This document shows, in pieces, positions 40,158-49,163 of a stretch of DNA of 64,000 bases. A program made the position numbers and the translations under genes. The notes under the pieces are model-generated. The model did no database searches, was not told where the DNA came from, and saw only the letters and a program-made list of their open reading frames with translations. This DNA comes from Halogranum amylolyticum. Lineage in GTDB: Archaea > Halobacteriota > Halobacteria > Halobacteriales > Haloferacaceae. Within the stretch, counting starts at the first letter, position 1. Each line of letters begins with the position of its first letter. The stretch lies in NCBI RefSeq assembly GCF_900110465.1, contig NZ_FODV01000021.1:1-64000 (forward strand), given 5' to 3'.

Positions 40158-40421
40158 ATGGTCGGCTCACGGACGCTCACCGCACTCGCTGGGCTCCTCG
40201 CGAGTCTGGTCGTCAGCGTCGTCGCCTACGTCTATTTCGATACGTTCCTCCTGTTCCTGTTTCTCCCGTTCGTCCCGTTTCTGTTCCGTCGACGCGGTAG
40301 CACCGGCGACTCTCCTCGGCCGAAGCAGTGTCCCGTCTGCGGGTTCCGCACTCGGGACCCCGAGTACCACAACTGTCCGCGCGACGGGACCGAGCTCGTC
40401 GACGCGGCCGACGACCGCTGA
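40158..40421 (+). CDS. Small membrane protein with zinc ribbon
   Basis: An 87-residue protein: two adjacent hydrophobic segments (about residues 5-24 and 27-44) form a hairpin, followed by RRRG and a C-terminal knuckle CPVCGFRTRDPEYHNCPRDG (Cys pairs about 16 residues apart). This combination of a membrane hairpin and a zinc ribbon recurs in haloarchaea. ATG 40158 is preferred since the frame upstream overlaps the divergent SHOCT gene promoter. The function is unknown. Confidence 0.65.
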   Translation: MVGSRTLTALAGLLASLVVSVVAYVYFDTFLLFLFLPFVPFLFRRRGSTGDSPRPKQCPVCGFRTRDPEYHNCPRDGTELVDAADDR

Positions 40422-40451
40422 CGGCCGCCGGGACGCGCTCGGCACGACCGC

Positions 40452-41180
40452 TCACGCCGTCGCGGCCAACCGCTCGCGTTCGGTCCGCAGGATACGCTCC
40501 CAGACGCCGAACAGCGCGCTGTTCAGCCCGTAGGCGTCGCCGATGTCGCGGACCCAGGCGTCGTCGGCGAACAGCAGTTCCTGGAACCGTCTGACGTCCG
40601 CCGAGAGCGTCTCCCGCTGCCCGGTGTAGTAGGCGACTGTCTCCTCGCGGGTCCGTTCGACCAGCGAGGCCGGAACGTCGATCCCCGACTCGCGGGCGAC
40701 GTAGACGTACCACTCCAGATGGATGAGCGCGTCCGCGAGGACGAACCGGTTGACGAAGCCGTCGACGGTCGAGAGCGGTGAGCGACCCCCGACGTAGACG
40801 TCTCGCGGACGGCTGAACCGCGGGACCGAGAGGTAGTCGAGCCCCGTCGCGTACTCGCGGGCGACCGCGCGCAGTCGGTAGTCGGCGAACTGGACGAACG
40901 GAGCGAGCGCGAGTTCGTACCACAGCGGCATCCACTCGCAGAACGGGTCGGAGAAGACGGCGTCGGCGAGGAGGTCGGCGGCGACGGAGCGAGCCAGTTC
41001 GGGCCGGAGGTCGGTGTCGCCGGCACGCATCGCGTCGGTCGCTTCGCGAGCGTCGGCCGCGAACGTGCCGGTGTCGAACCCCATCCCCGTCGAGACGGTG
41101 TAGACGTACTCCGCGCCGATACGGTACCAGTCGGCGAACTCCGAGGGCGAGTCGAGTTCGAGAAGCGAGAGGACAGACAC
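40452..41180 (-). CDS. Haloarchaeal protein of unknown function
   Basis: About 242 residues if GTG 41180 is used; no ATG occurs before the conserved-looking N-terminus (MSVLSLLELDSPSEFADWYRIG). It is helical and rich in Arg, Trp and Tyr, with segments YELALAPFVQFADYRLRAVA (seen as LALAPFVQFADYRL) and FVLADALIHLEWYVYVARESG. No transmembrane segment or known domain is recognised. It lies 71 bp downstream of the AI-2E-type permease on the same strand and may belong to its transcript. Confidence 0.55.
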   Translation of the reverse strand: MSVLSLLELDSPSEFADWYRIGAEYVYTVSTGMGFDTGTFAADAREATDAMRAGDTDLRPELARSVAADLLADAVFSDPFCEWMPLWYELALAPFVQFADYRLRAVAREYATGLDYLSVPRFSRPRDVYVGGRSPLSTVDGFVNRFVLADALIHLEWYVYVARESGIDVPASLVERTREETVAYYTGQRETLSADVRRFQELLFADDAWVRDIGDAYGLNSALFGVWERILRTERERLAATA

Positions 41181-41251
41181 ACGAGCGGGTTCGGACCCGA
41201 CGGAGGTATCGCTGTCGGCGGCGGTCGCCGTCGCCGGCGACGGCGACCCGT

Positions 41252-42391
41252 TCAGTCGTCCGCGCCCGTCTCGGTCTTCGGTTCGCTCCCGAGCGTCGTC
41301 GCACCCGACGCCTGCGGGTTCAACGACTCGCCGCGGATCAGGTTGCCGAAGACGACGTTGGCGAACTGGACGACGAGGACGGCGGCCAGCGGGCCGAGAA
41401 AGAGCCCGTACCAGCCGAACAGCGCCGTCCCGAGCACGTACGCGAAGAGGATGAGCCCTCGGTGGAGCGTCTGCCCCGAGATGATGGGTCGCAACACCGC
41501 CTGCGGGAGGAAGTCGAGGACGACGAACGCGACGACGGCGAAGACCACGGGGAACCAGAGGACGCCACTCGCGTCGGACTGGACCGACTGGATCCCCAGC
41601 CACGCCGCCACGGGGACGTAGACCACCTTTCCGACGACGAGCGGGATGAACGTCGCCAGCCCCGTGAGGACGGCCAGCAGCGTGGGGAACGGCACCGACA
41701 GCGACTCCGGCGAGACGTAGGCGAGTCCGTTGTAGACGACGACCGAGACGACCGTGACGAGCAGCACCGTCAACACGTTGCCGAAGTAGACGGTCTCGAG
41801 GTCACGGTCGACGGCCGTGAGGTAGGCGTAGGCGGGCGTGTGTTCGCCGCCGACCTCCGCGCGGAACCACTGTTCCAGTCTGTCGCCGTCGCGGAAGAGG
41901 AAGAACGCGAACGTCAACGCGAGCGTGAGATGGAGCAGTCCGGTACCGACGGCACCGAGCGTCTTGATGGCCGTGTCGACGCCGTTCTGGAGCTGCGGGA
42001 TCTGTCCCAGCTGACCGACGAACTGCATCGGTTGCTGCAGCGCGGTCGCCAGCGACTGGGAGTTCCCCGGCAGTCGCTGGACGACGGCGTCGACCGCGCT
42101 CGGCCCGGCCACTGCGCTGAACTCCTGGAAGGCGACGTACCCGGTGTAGCCGAGAAGTGCGAGGACGGGGATGACGAGACACAAAAGCGTGAACGTCGCC
42201 GCGAGCCCGTCCGACAGTCGGCGCTCGAGGCGGACGTAGATCGGCCGTGCGCCGTAGTAGACGAACAGACCGAGTACGAACGTTCCGACGAACGAGTAGA
42301 GAAAGAACGACAGCGTTCCGAAGAGCGCCACTCCGACGATCCACCAACCGACGCGTCTGCGCTCGAGGTCGAACGGCAGGCGCTCGTGCAT
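41252..42391 (-). CDS. AI-2E family (DUF20) membrane transporter
   Basis: A 379-residue membrane protein with about eight transmembrane segments. They include WWIVGVALFGTLSFFLYSFV near the N-terminus, a large extracytoplasmic loop between the third and fourth helices, and FIPLVVGKVVYVPVAAWL with DFLPQAVLRPIISG in the C-terminal half. This is the AI-2E/PerM layout; family members export small molecules or act as Na+/H+ antiporters. ATG 42391 is used because the upstream sequence is antisense-like. It is third in a minus-strand row headed by the MinD-like gene. Confidence 0.88.
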   Translation of the reverse strand: MHERLPFDLERRRVGWWIVGVALFGTLSFFLYSFVGTFVLGLFVYYGARPIYVRLERRLSDGLAATFTLLCLVIPVLALLGYTGYVAFQEFSAVAGPSAVDAVVQRLPGNSQSLATALQQPMQFVGQLGQIPQLQNGVDTAIKTLGAVGTGLLHLTLALTFAFFLFRDGDRLEQWFRAEVGGEHTPAYAYLTAVDRDLETVYFGNVLTVLLVTVVSVVVYNGLAYVSPESLSVPFPTLLAVLTGLATFIPLVVGKVVYVPVAAWLGIQSVQSDASGVLWFPVVFAVVAFVVLDFLPQAVLRPIISGQTLHRGLILFAYVLGTALFGWYGLFLGPLAAVLVVQFANVVFGNLIRGESLNPQASGATTLGSEPKTETGADD

Positions 42392-42443
42392 ATCCGAGGC
42401 GACGTCGCCCGGTTTCTTGTAGCTACTGCCCGATTCGGCGACG

Positions 42444-43001
42444 TCACCGACGTTCGCTGACAGTTTTCCCCTCGAGCTGCTCCGTGAACCCCCACTCGGC
42501 GGCCCGCCGCTCGGCCTCTTCGCGGGCCTCCTCGCGGATCGCGTCGATCTTCTCCTCGTCGGCGAGAAACGCCTCCACCGCGGTCCGGTCGGTGTCGTCG
42601 TCGCGGTCGGCAGGAGCGAGCGCACGCGTCCGTTCGACCAACTGGGGGTCCGCGGCGAGCTCTTCGGCTGGTCGGTCCGGCGGCACGCGCAGTTCGGGCG
42701 TGTCGTGAGCCGTCGCGAGTGCGTCCGACGGTACCTCGTACAGTTCGACCCGGTACGGGCCGGGGACGGCGAGGTCGCCGAGCGCCTCGACGCCGCCGCG
42801 GTCCGACGCCCCGTCGTACGCGAGGACGGGGATCCCGTCGTCGAACGTCAGCACCGCGCGGCGGTCGCCACCGAGCAGGAGCGCGTCCTGTGGCCGTAAC
42901 ACCGCGTAGCCGGTCAGTCGTCGGTCGAGCGCGGTCGAGAGTGCGACACCGGGGTCGGCGACGACCCGCGACCGGACGAGGTCGCCCTCGGGAAGTCTCA
43001 T
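42444..43001 (-). CDS. Uncharacterised haloarchaeal protein linked to a MinD-like ATPase
   Basis: A 185-residue acidic protein. An N-terminal beta-rich half (ALDRRLTGYAVLRPQDALLLGG, then RAVLTFDDGIPVLAYDGASD) is followed by a charged helical C-terminus (KIDAIREEAREEAERRAAEWG). The start ATG overlaps the stop of the MinD-like gene by 4 bases, indicating translational coupling. No known domain is recognised. A role as partner or effector of the ATPase is inferred only from this coupling. Confidence 0.7.
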   Translation of the reverse strand: MRLPEGDLVRSRVVADPGVALSTALDRRLTGYAVLRPQDALLLGGDRRAVLTFDDGIPVLAYDGASDRGGVEALGDLAVPGPYRVELYEVPSDALATAHDTPELRVPPDRPAEELAADPQLVERTRALAPADRDDDTDRTAVEAFLADEEKIDAIREEAREEAERRAAEWGFTEQLEGKTVSERR

Positions 43002-43771
43002 GGCGTGTCGGGGACGACCGCACTCCGGAAGCGCGCGGCGACGTCGTCTCCGTCGCCGTCCCGGACGTCGATCGCGGCGGCGGCCTCCCGGTAGGCGTCT
43101 GCCGCGGCCGACTCGGGGGCGTGTGCGAGAAGCGGCTCGCCAGCCCGACGGGCCGCCCGGACGACGTCGCTGTCGGGGACGGTCGCCAGCGTCTCCCCGC
43201 CGAAGTAGCGGGCGGCTTGGTCGGCCACGCGGTCGATCCGGTCGTCGTCGTGGACCTTGTTGAACAGCGCACCGGCCGTGTCGGTGCCGTAGGACTGGGC
43301 GTACTCCTGGACCTTCAGCCCGTCCGACAGCGAGGGGATCGTCGGCTGGAGGACGACGACGACCCGGTCTGCGAGCACGACTGGGAGGACGGCGCTCTTG
43401 GACCCGAGCGCTGCCGGCAAGTCCAGGAGGACGACGTCGGTGTCGGCAGCGAGGTCCGCGACGACGCCCTTCAACCGCTCGGGGTCGGCGGCCTCGAACG
43501 CGGCGAGGCTCGTCCCGCAGGGGACGACCGACATACCGAACCGGTCGTAGACTGCCTCGTCGACGGCGGTGCCGGTCTCCTCGATCAGCAGGTCGTGGAG
43601 CGTCACCTCGACGTCGTCGAGGCCGGCGTGAAAGAGGAGGTTCGCCATCCCGGTGTCGGCGTCGATCACCGTCACGTCGTGGTCGGCCGCGAGCGCCATC
43701 CCGAGTGCGAGCGTACTCGTCGTCTTCCCCGTCCCACCTTTCCCGCTCGCGACCGCGAACGCCTCGACCAT
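42998..43771 (-). CDS. MinD/ParA-family P-loop ATPase
   Basis: A 257-residue SIMIBI ATPase with deviant Walker A ASGKGGTGKTTS (signature Lys11, catalytic Lys16), a VIDADTGMANLLFHAGL switch region and DVVLLDLPAAL Walker B. The C-terminus lacks an obvious amphipathic membrane-targeting helix. Such ATPases position cell-surface or cytoskeletal machinery in archaea. A TATA-like TTTTAAAT (minus-strand reading) about 28 bp upstream near 43797-43803 indicates a leaderless transcript. It heads a row with the 185-residue and AI-2E genes. Confidence 0.88.
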   Translation of the reverse strand: MVEAFAVASGKGGTGKTTSTLALGMALAADHDVTVIDADTGMANLLFHAGLDDVEVTLHDLLIEETGTAVDEAVYDRFGMSVVPCGTSLAAFEAADPERLKGVVADLAADTDVVLLDLPAALGSKSAVLPVVLADRVVVVLQPTIPSLSDGLKVQEYAQSYGTDTAGALFNKVHDDDRIDRVADQAARYFGGETLATVPDSDVVRAARRAGEPLLAHAPESAAADAYREAAAAIDVRDGDGDDVAARFRSAVVPDTP

Positions 43772-43874
43772 GGCGTTGGTAGCCTCGTCGACCGATTTAA
43801 AACTTGGGAGAGATGAGCGAAAGAATCGTCGGCCTGCCGGAAGGGCTAACTGGCCGACGACGGTAGTGAAACCG

Positions 43875-44033
43875 ATGAACGAGCAGTCGCCCGACCCACC
43901 GGACACAGCCGACTCCTCGGAAGCCTCTCGCGCGCGCAAACTTGCTGCCGTCGCCGTCGCGGCGATGGTCGTCCTCTCGTTCCTGCTCGGCCAGCGCCAC
44001 GACCGACCGCCGGGTCTCGAACCGCCGCTCTGA
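43875..44033 (+). CDS. Putative 52-residue single-pass membrane protein
   Basis: A short ORF with an acidic, Pro/Ser-rich N-terminus, one hydrophobic segment LAAVAVAAMVVLSFLLG (about residues 23-39) and a basic Pro-rich C-terminus. The topology is plausible for a tail-anchored small protein, but no promoter or conserved motif is obvious. It lies divergent from the MinD-like gene and 112 bp before the NuoF-like gene. Confidence 0.4.
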   Translation: MNEQSPDPPDTADSSEASRARKLAAVAVAAMVVLSFLLGQRHDRPPGLEPPL

Positions 44034-44145
44034 CCTGTCGGCCTCGTTCGCTCCGTCGTCGCCACCGCCACGACTGAAAACGCGATCGTAAACGTGCTAG
44101 CAACTGCCCCAACGTTTTCCACCCACCCGCTCACACCATCAGAAG

Positions 44146-45747
44146 ATGACCGAGACGAAGGGGACGACTGCGACGGCGCACGTCGTCCGAATCTGTACTG
44201 GGTCGGGGACGCTGGAACGAGCCCGTTCGCTCGCGACCGCCGCCCGCGACGAGGCGACCTTGGCGTCGGTCCTCGAGGTCGGTTCCGCCGGCGTCGGTGA
44301 CCTCGACCCGCTGGTTCTGGTGACACACGAGGGGCAGACCGCGTTCCACGCCGCACCGTCGGCCGACGGAGTCCGTCGACTGGTCCGCGCGGTCGAAGAC
44401 GGCGACGTCGCGGCCGACGAGGCGGACGCGGTCGTCGACCACGACCCCGAGACGCGGACGCTTCCGGCGCCCGAGACGGGACCGCTCGACGTCGGTCACC
44501 GACGCGTGCTCGCCCGGGCGGGGTGGGTCGTCCCCGGTCACCTCAGCGACGACGACCGCCTCGCGACGGCCGTCGCCCGCGACGACCCCGACGCCGTAGA
44601 CGACCGCGTTCGAACGGTCGGTCTGCTCGGACGGGGTCGCGGCGACGGGAGCACCGACGACCCCGTCGTCGACGAGTGGGATCGCGCCCGAGAGACGATC
44701 GAGTCCGGCGGCGACGAGCCGGTGCTCGTGGTCAACGGCAACGAGAGCGACGAGCGCAACCGGACGGACCGGACGCTGCTCGAGGCGGATCCGACCGCCG
44801 TCGTCGACGGCGCGCTCGCGGTGGCCGACCTCCTCGGCGTCGAGGACGTCGTGTTCTACTGCAACGAGTCCGAGCGGCTCGCACGTGAGCGACTCCGCAC
44901 GGCCGTCGACGCCGTCTGCGAGCGTGTCGACCCGCCGAAACGGCCACAGGTGGTCGCCGGTCCCGACCAGTACATCGCCGGCGAGATGACGATGGCGCTG
45001 GAGGCGATGGAGGGCAACGACCGACTGGAGGCGCGCCTCCGGCCACCGACGCCCGCCCAGCACGGGCTCTACGGTCGGCCGACCGTGATCCACACGCCGC
45101 GGACGATAGCACAGCTCCGAGAGCTGCTCGTCGACCCCGAGGCGTTCGACCCCGACGACGCCGACCCGGGGACGAGACTCGTCACCGTCTCCGGCGACGT
45201 GGCTGCGCCCGCGACGGTCGAACTCTCGACCGGCGGGTCGCTCGCGGCGGTTCGCGAGGCGGTGACGTTCGGCGGGTCGTTCAAGATGGCCTGCGTCGGC
45301 GGGCAGTTCGGCGGGCTCACTCGCTCGCTCGACTACCCGCCGAGCGCACCCGGGCTGTCGGGTGCGGGACTCGGCACCAACGGCGCGGTCGAACTGTTCG
45401 ACGACGCCCGCTGTGCGGTCGCGACCGCCGGCAAGCGCGCTCGCTTCGCCGAGGAGGCGAACTGCGGCCGCTGTGTCCCCTGTCGGGAGGGGTCGACGCA
45501 GCTGACCGACCTGCTCAGGGACGTCTACGGCGGCGACTACAAAGACGGGATGCTCCGGGAGTTGACGCGCGTGATGGGGACGACGAGCACCTGCGAGTTC
45601 GGACGGGAGGCGGCCCGGCCCGTCCGGACGGCGATGGACGTCTTCGAGACGGAGTTCCGCGCACACGCCGAGGGACGCTGTCCCAGCGGCGAGTGTGCGA
45701 CGAAAGGAGACACAGGAAGCGCAGCGCAGACGAGCGAGGCGAGCTAA
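44146..45747 (+). CDS. NuoF/HoxF-like flavoprotein subunit of formate dehydrogenase
   Basis: A 533-residue homologue of the 51-kDa NADH-binding subunit. The central FMN/NAD region is diverged: the usual RGRGGAGFPTG loop is replaced by LLGRGRGDGSTD, although PVLVVNGNESDERNRTDRTLL and YIAGEMTMALEAMEG align with the family. The C-terminal [4Fe-4S] site is intact: CGRCVPC (Cys440, 443, 446) and TSTCEFG (Cys about 483). It likely passes electrons between formate oxidation and a soluble carrier. The next gene starts one base after its stop, so the two form one enzyme. Confidence 0.82.
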   Translation: MTETKGTTATAHVVRICTGSGTLERARSLATAARDEATLASVLEVGSAGVGDLDPLVLVTHEGQTAFHAAPSADGVRRLVRAVEDGDVAADEADAVVDHDPETRTLPAPETGPLDVGHRRVLARAGWVVPGHLSDDDRLATAVARDDPDAVDDRVRTVGLLGRGRGDGSTDDPVVDEWDRARETIESGGDEPVLVVNGNESDERNRTDRTLLEADPTAVVDGALAVADLLGVEDVVFYCNESERLARERLRTAVDAVCERVDPPKRPQVVAGPDQYIAGEMTMALEAMEGNDRLEARLRPPTPAQHGLYGRPTVIHTPRTIAQLRELLVDPEAFDPDDADPGTRLVTVSGDVAAPATVELSTGGSLAAVREAVTFGGSFKMACVGGQFGGLTRSLDYPPSAPGLSGAGLGTNGAVELFDDARCAVATAGKRARFAEEANCGRCVPCREGSTQLTDLLRDVYGGDYKDGMLRELTRVMGTTSTCEFGREAARPVRTAMDVFETEFRAHAEGRCPSGECATKGDTGSAAQTSEAS

Positions 45748-45748
45748 G

Positions 45749-48700
45749 ATGAGTATGGAAGACCCCTCAGGCGAAGGCGAATCGGCACCCGCACCGGCGA
45801 TGCCGGGGATACCGGACCTCGAAGACCCCCGACCCAGCACGCCGTTGACGGAGGATTTCAACACCGGCACGGCGAACGACCCCGACGTGGGGACGCGCGG
45901 CGAGGAGATGACCCACCTCACGGTCGACGGTCAGTCGATCGCCGTCCCGCCGGAGTCGACGGTCATCGAGGCGATGGAGGCTGTCGACACCGAGGAGGAG
46001 GTGCCGGCGCTCTGTTACTACGACCGCGACACCGAACAGGGAGAGAACGTCGGCCCGCGCAGCGAGTGTCGGACCTGTATGGTCGAGACCGAGGAGTACG
46101 GACTCGTCCCCTCCTGTAGCTTCCCGGCAGAGGAGGACCTGACCGTCCGCACCGACGCCACGGACGCCGCCGAGGCCCGCGACGTCAACCTCGATCTCGT
46201 CCTCTCGAACCACAACCTCCGCTGTACCACCTGCGGGAAGAACGGCCGCTGTGAACTGCAGGACACCTCCATCGAACACGGCGTCGAAGAACCGCGGTAC
46301 GGCGTCTTCGAGGAGCGCGACGAGTACGAACCGCTGGACGACACCTCCTCGGTCATCCAGATCGACCGCAACAAGTGTATCCTCTGTAACCGCTGTGTCG
46401 AGGCCTGCAACGACGTGCAGGTCGAAGGCGTCCTCCGCATCGAGGGACAGGGACAGGACACGCGCATCGGCTTCCAGTCCGACGTCGACACGATGCAGGA
46501 GTCGACCTGCGTCTCCTGTGGCCACTGTGCGACCGTCTGTCCGACCGGGTCGCTGGTCGAACAGGGACTCGTCGACAGCGCGACCATCCCGATGCCGGGG
46601 TTCAATCAGGAGAACTCCATCGGGAAGGTCGTCGAAGGAGAGCGCGCAGAGACGGCCGACGAGGCGGACGTCCCCAACTGGGGACAGTCGTCCGCGGAAC
46701 GGGCGGGCGAAGTCGACGTCGACCCCGACCAGTCGGGCGTCGCCCAGTTCATGGCGAAGGCCAAACGGCGTGCGAAGGAGACGGGCGACCGACTCGTCGA
46801 CGAGTCGCTGAAACAGGCAGAACACGTCTCCGAGAAGATGGCCTCCGAGACGCTCAACATCGGCCAGATGTTCGACATCGCCGAGGTCGTCAGCGACGCC
46901 CGTCTCGGACGCATCACGAAGGCCGAGACGACCTGCAACTACTGTGCGGTCGGCTGTCGGTTCGAACTGTACGGGAAAGACGGCGACGTGCTCGGCGTCC
47001 GCCCGGCGGACCCGGAGGCGACGCCCGCAAACGACTTCTCGACCTGCGTGAAGGGGAAGTTCGGCTACGACTTCGTCGACAGCGACGACCGACTGACGAC
47101 CCCCCTGATTCGGGAGGGCGAGGAGTTCCGCGAGGCGAGTTGGGAGGAGGCGTACGAGCGCATCTACGAGGAACTCTCGTCGATACAGGACCAGCACGGC
47201 GACGACGCAGTCGCCGTCACCTCCTCCTCGAAGTGTACGAACGAGGAGAACTTCCTGAACCAGAAGTTCGCCCGACAGGTGTTGAACACGCCGCACGTCG
47301 ACAACTGTGCGCGTCTCTGTCACTCGTCGACCGTCACCGGTCTCAAACAGACCGTCGGCTACGGCGCGATGACCAACCGCATCAACGAGGACATCGGCGA
47401 GACCGACTGCTATCTCGTCACCGGGTCGAACACCACCGAGAGCCACCCGGTGTTGGCGACGCGAATCAAGCAGAACGCCCGCGACGGCGCGGACCTGTTC
47501 GTCTTCGACCCGCGGGAGGTCGGTCTCGCAGAGCACGCCACGCAGTACACCCGGACGAACCCCGGCGAGGACATCGCGTGGATAAACGGAATGATCCGGT
47601 ACATCATCGAACAGGACCTCCACGACGTCGAGTTCATCGAGGAGCGGACGAACCACTTCGAGGAACTCGAAGAGAAGGTCGACCCGTTCACTCCGGAGAA
47701 GGTCGAGGAGCTCACGGGCGTCTCGCCGGAGGAACTGACGCACGCCGCCGAGACGATCGCGGAAGCCGACACCTGCATCTTCGGGTGGGCGATGGGGATG
47801 ACCCAGCACGCCCACGGCACGCGCAACGTGCTCGCGCTGGCGAACCTCGCGCTCGTGACGGGCCACATCGGCAAGCCGGGGGCCGGACTCTCGCCGTTCC
47901 GCGGCCAGAACAACGTGCAGGGCGGTGGCGGCGACATGGGTCCGGCCCCGCACAACCTGCCGGGGTACCAGGACCAACTCGACGACGACGTCGCCGACAA
48001 GTTCGCCGACGCGTGGGGCGAACGGCCGCCCCAGGAGATCGGACTCCGCCTCCCCGAACAGTTCGACGCCATCGTCGAGGGAGACATCGAGGGGATGTAC
48101 ATCATGGGCGAGAACCCGGTGCTGTCGGAACCGGACATCCGCGGCGCCGAACACGCTCTCGAAGATCTCGACTTCCTGGCGGTGCAGGACATCTTCCTCA
48201 CCGAGACCGCGGAGTTCGCCGACGTCGTCCTCCCGGCGGCGTCGGCCGCAGAGAAGAGCGGCACGTTCACCAACACCGAGCGGCGTATCCAGCGAGTCCG
48301 TCCCGCCATCGAACCGCCGGGCGAGGCCAGAAGCGACCTGCGGATCCTCTGTGAGTTGGCCGAGCACTTCGGCTACGAGTGGGAGTACGACTCGCCGGCC
48401 GATGTGATGGACGAGATCGCCGACCTCGTCCCCATCTACGGGGGGGTCAGCTACGACCGCCTCGACGAACACACCGACGGGATACAGTGGCCCTGCGAGG
48501 ACGCGGACGACCCGGGGACGCCGTATCTCTACGAGGAGGAGTTCAACTTCGACGACGGGAAGGCGCGGTTCGTCCCGGCCGACTACGCCGGGCCGGTGGA
48601 GATGCCCGACGAGGAGTACCCGCTGATGCTCACCTCCGGACGGGTGCTCTACCACTGGCACACGGGGACGATGACCCGGCGGACGCAGGTCTCGATGGAC

Positions 48701-49051
48701 CACGTCCCGGAGAGCTACGTCACCATCCACCCGGAGATGGCTGAGCAGCTGGGCGTCGAGAACGGCGAGTACGTCCGCGCCACCTCTCGTCGCGGCGACA
48801 TCGTCGTCAAGGCGAACGTCGCGGACGTCTCGGACCCCGGCGTCGTGTTCATCCCGATGCACTTCGCGCAGGGAGCGATCAACGAACTCACCCAGCACGA
48901 ACTCGACCCCGACTCGTTCATCCCCGAGTACAAGGTGACGAGCGTCCGCATCGAACCGCTCGGTCCCGACCCGGACGCCGATCCGCTCCCGGTCGAACCG
49001 CCGACCGGCGAGATCGAGGGACGCCCGGACGAGGGGACCGCCGACGACTGA
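45749..49051 (+). CDS. fdhA: Formate dehydrogenase catalytic subunit with NuoG-like N-terminus
   Basis: An 1100-residue fusion. Residues about 55-270 are NuoG/HoxU-like: a [2Fe-2S] site (Cys89, 107, 110, 123), a His-Cys3 [4Fe-4S] site (His155, Cys159, 162, 168) and two [4Fe-4S] ferredoxin sites (Cys210-220 and Cys254-264). Residues about 415-1090 are the bis-MGD molybdopterin or tungstopterin catalytic part with its own CNYCAVGC cluster. The metal ligand is Cys near 496 (SSSKCTNEEN), not selenocysteine, with His near 525. ATG 45749 follows the NuoF-like stop directly. It oxidises formate to CO2 or works in reverse. Confidence 0.88.
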   Translation: MSMEDPSGEGESAPAPAMPGIPDLEDPRPSTPLTEDFNTGTANDPDVGTRGEEMTHLTVDGQSIAVPPESTVIEAMEAVDTEEEVPALCYYDRDTEQGENVGPRSECRTCMVETEEYGLVPSCSFPAEEDLTVRTDATDAAEARDVNLDLVLSNHNLRCTTCGKNGRCELQDTSIEHGVEEPRYGVFEERDEYEPLDDTSSVIQIDRNKCILCNRCVEACNDVQVEGVLRIEGQGQDTRIGFQSDVDTMQESTCVSCGHCATVCPTGSLVEQGLVDSATIPMPGFNQENSIGKVVEGERAETADEADVPNWGQSSAERAGEVDVDPDQSGVAQFMAKAKRRAKETGDRLVDESLKQAEHVSEKMASETLNIGQMFDIAEVVSDARLGRITKAETTCNYCAVGCRFELYGKDGDVLGVRPADPEATPANDFSTCVKGKFGYDFVDSDDRLTTPLIREGEEFREASWEEAYERIYEELSSIQDQHGDDAVAVTSSSKCTNEENFLNQKFARQVLNTPHVDNCARLCHSSTVTGLKQTVGYGAMTNRINEDIGETDCYLVTGSNTTESHPVLATRIKQNARDGADLFVFDPREVGLAEHATQYTRTNPGEDIAWINGMIRYIIEQDLHDVEFIEERTNHFEELEEKVDPFTPEKVEELTGVSPEELTHAAETIAEADTCIFGWAMGMTQHAHGTRNVLALANLALVTGHIGKPGAGLSPFRGQNNVQGGGGDMGPAPHNLPGYQDQLDDDVADKFADAWGERPPQEIGLRLPEQFDAIVEGDIEGMYIMGENPVLSEPDIRGAEHALEDLDFLAVQDIFLTETAEFADVVLPAASAAEKSGTFTNTERRIQRVRPAIEPPGEARSDLRILCELAEHFGYEWEYDSPADVMDEIADLVPIYGGVSYDRLDEHTDGIQWPCEDADDPGTPYLYEEEFNFDDGKARFVPADYAGPVEMPDEEYPLMLTSGRVLYHWHTGTMTRRTQVSMDHVPESYVTIHPEMAEQLGVENGEYVRATSRRGDIVVKANVADVSDPGVVFIPMHFAQGAINELTQHELDPDSFIPEYKVTSVRIEPLGPDPDADPLPVEPPTGEIEGRPDEGTADD

Positions 49052-49135
49052 GTGGGCCGCGTCGAACGGCCCGGCTGTCTCACGTCGTCGGCCGCAACGA
49101 CGAGAACAGCGGCGGCTCCTCGAACTCTCGGATAC

Positions 49136-49144
49136 AAAAAAAAA
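49136..49144 (-). terminator. T-run terminator for the second formate dehydrogenase gene
   Basis: Nine consecutive A on the plus strand read as a nine-T run on the minus strand, 20 bp after the stop of the gene at 49164. Oligo-T tracts are the usual archaeal termination signal. Confidence 0.55.
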
Positions 49145-49163
49145 CCGGGCGGCTGTCGAGCTG

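Noticed and set aside
47231..47240. A selenocysteine codon in the formate dehydrogenase
   Set aside because: The codon at the metal-ligand position is TGT (Cys) and no in-frame TGA is present. The second enzyme is also Cys-type.
45767..48898. A 1043-codon open frame antisense to the formate dehydrogenase fusion gene
   Set aside because: It is a shadow of the GC-rich coding strand. The translation is a Val/Asp/Arg/Leu-rich mirror without domains, while the sense strand has complete iron-sulfur and molybdopterin motifs.
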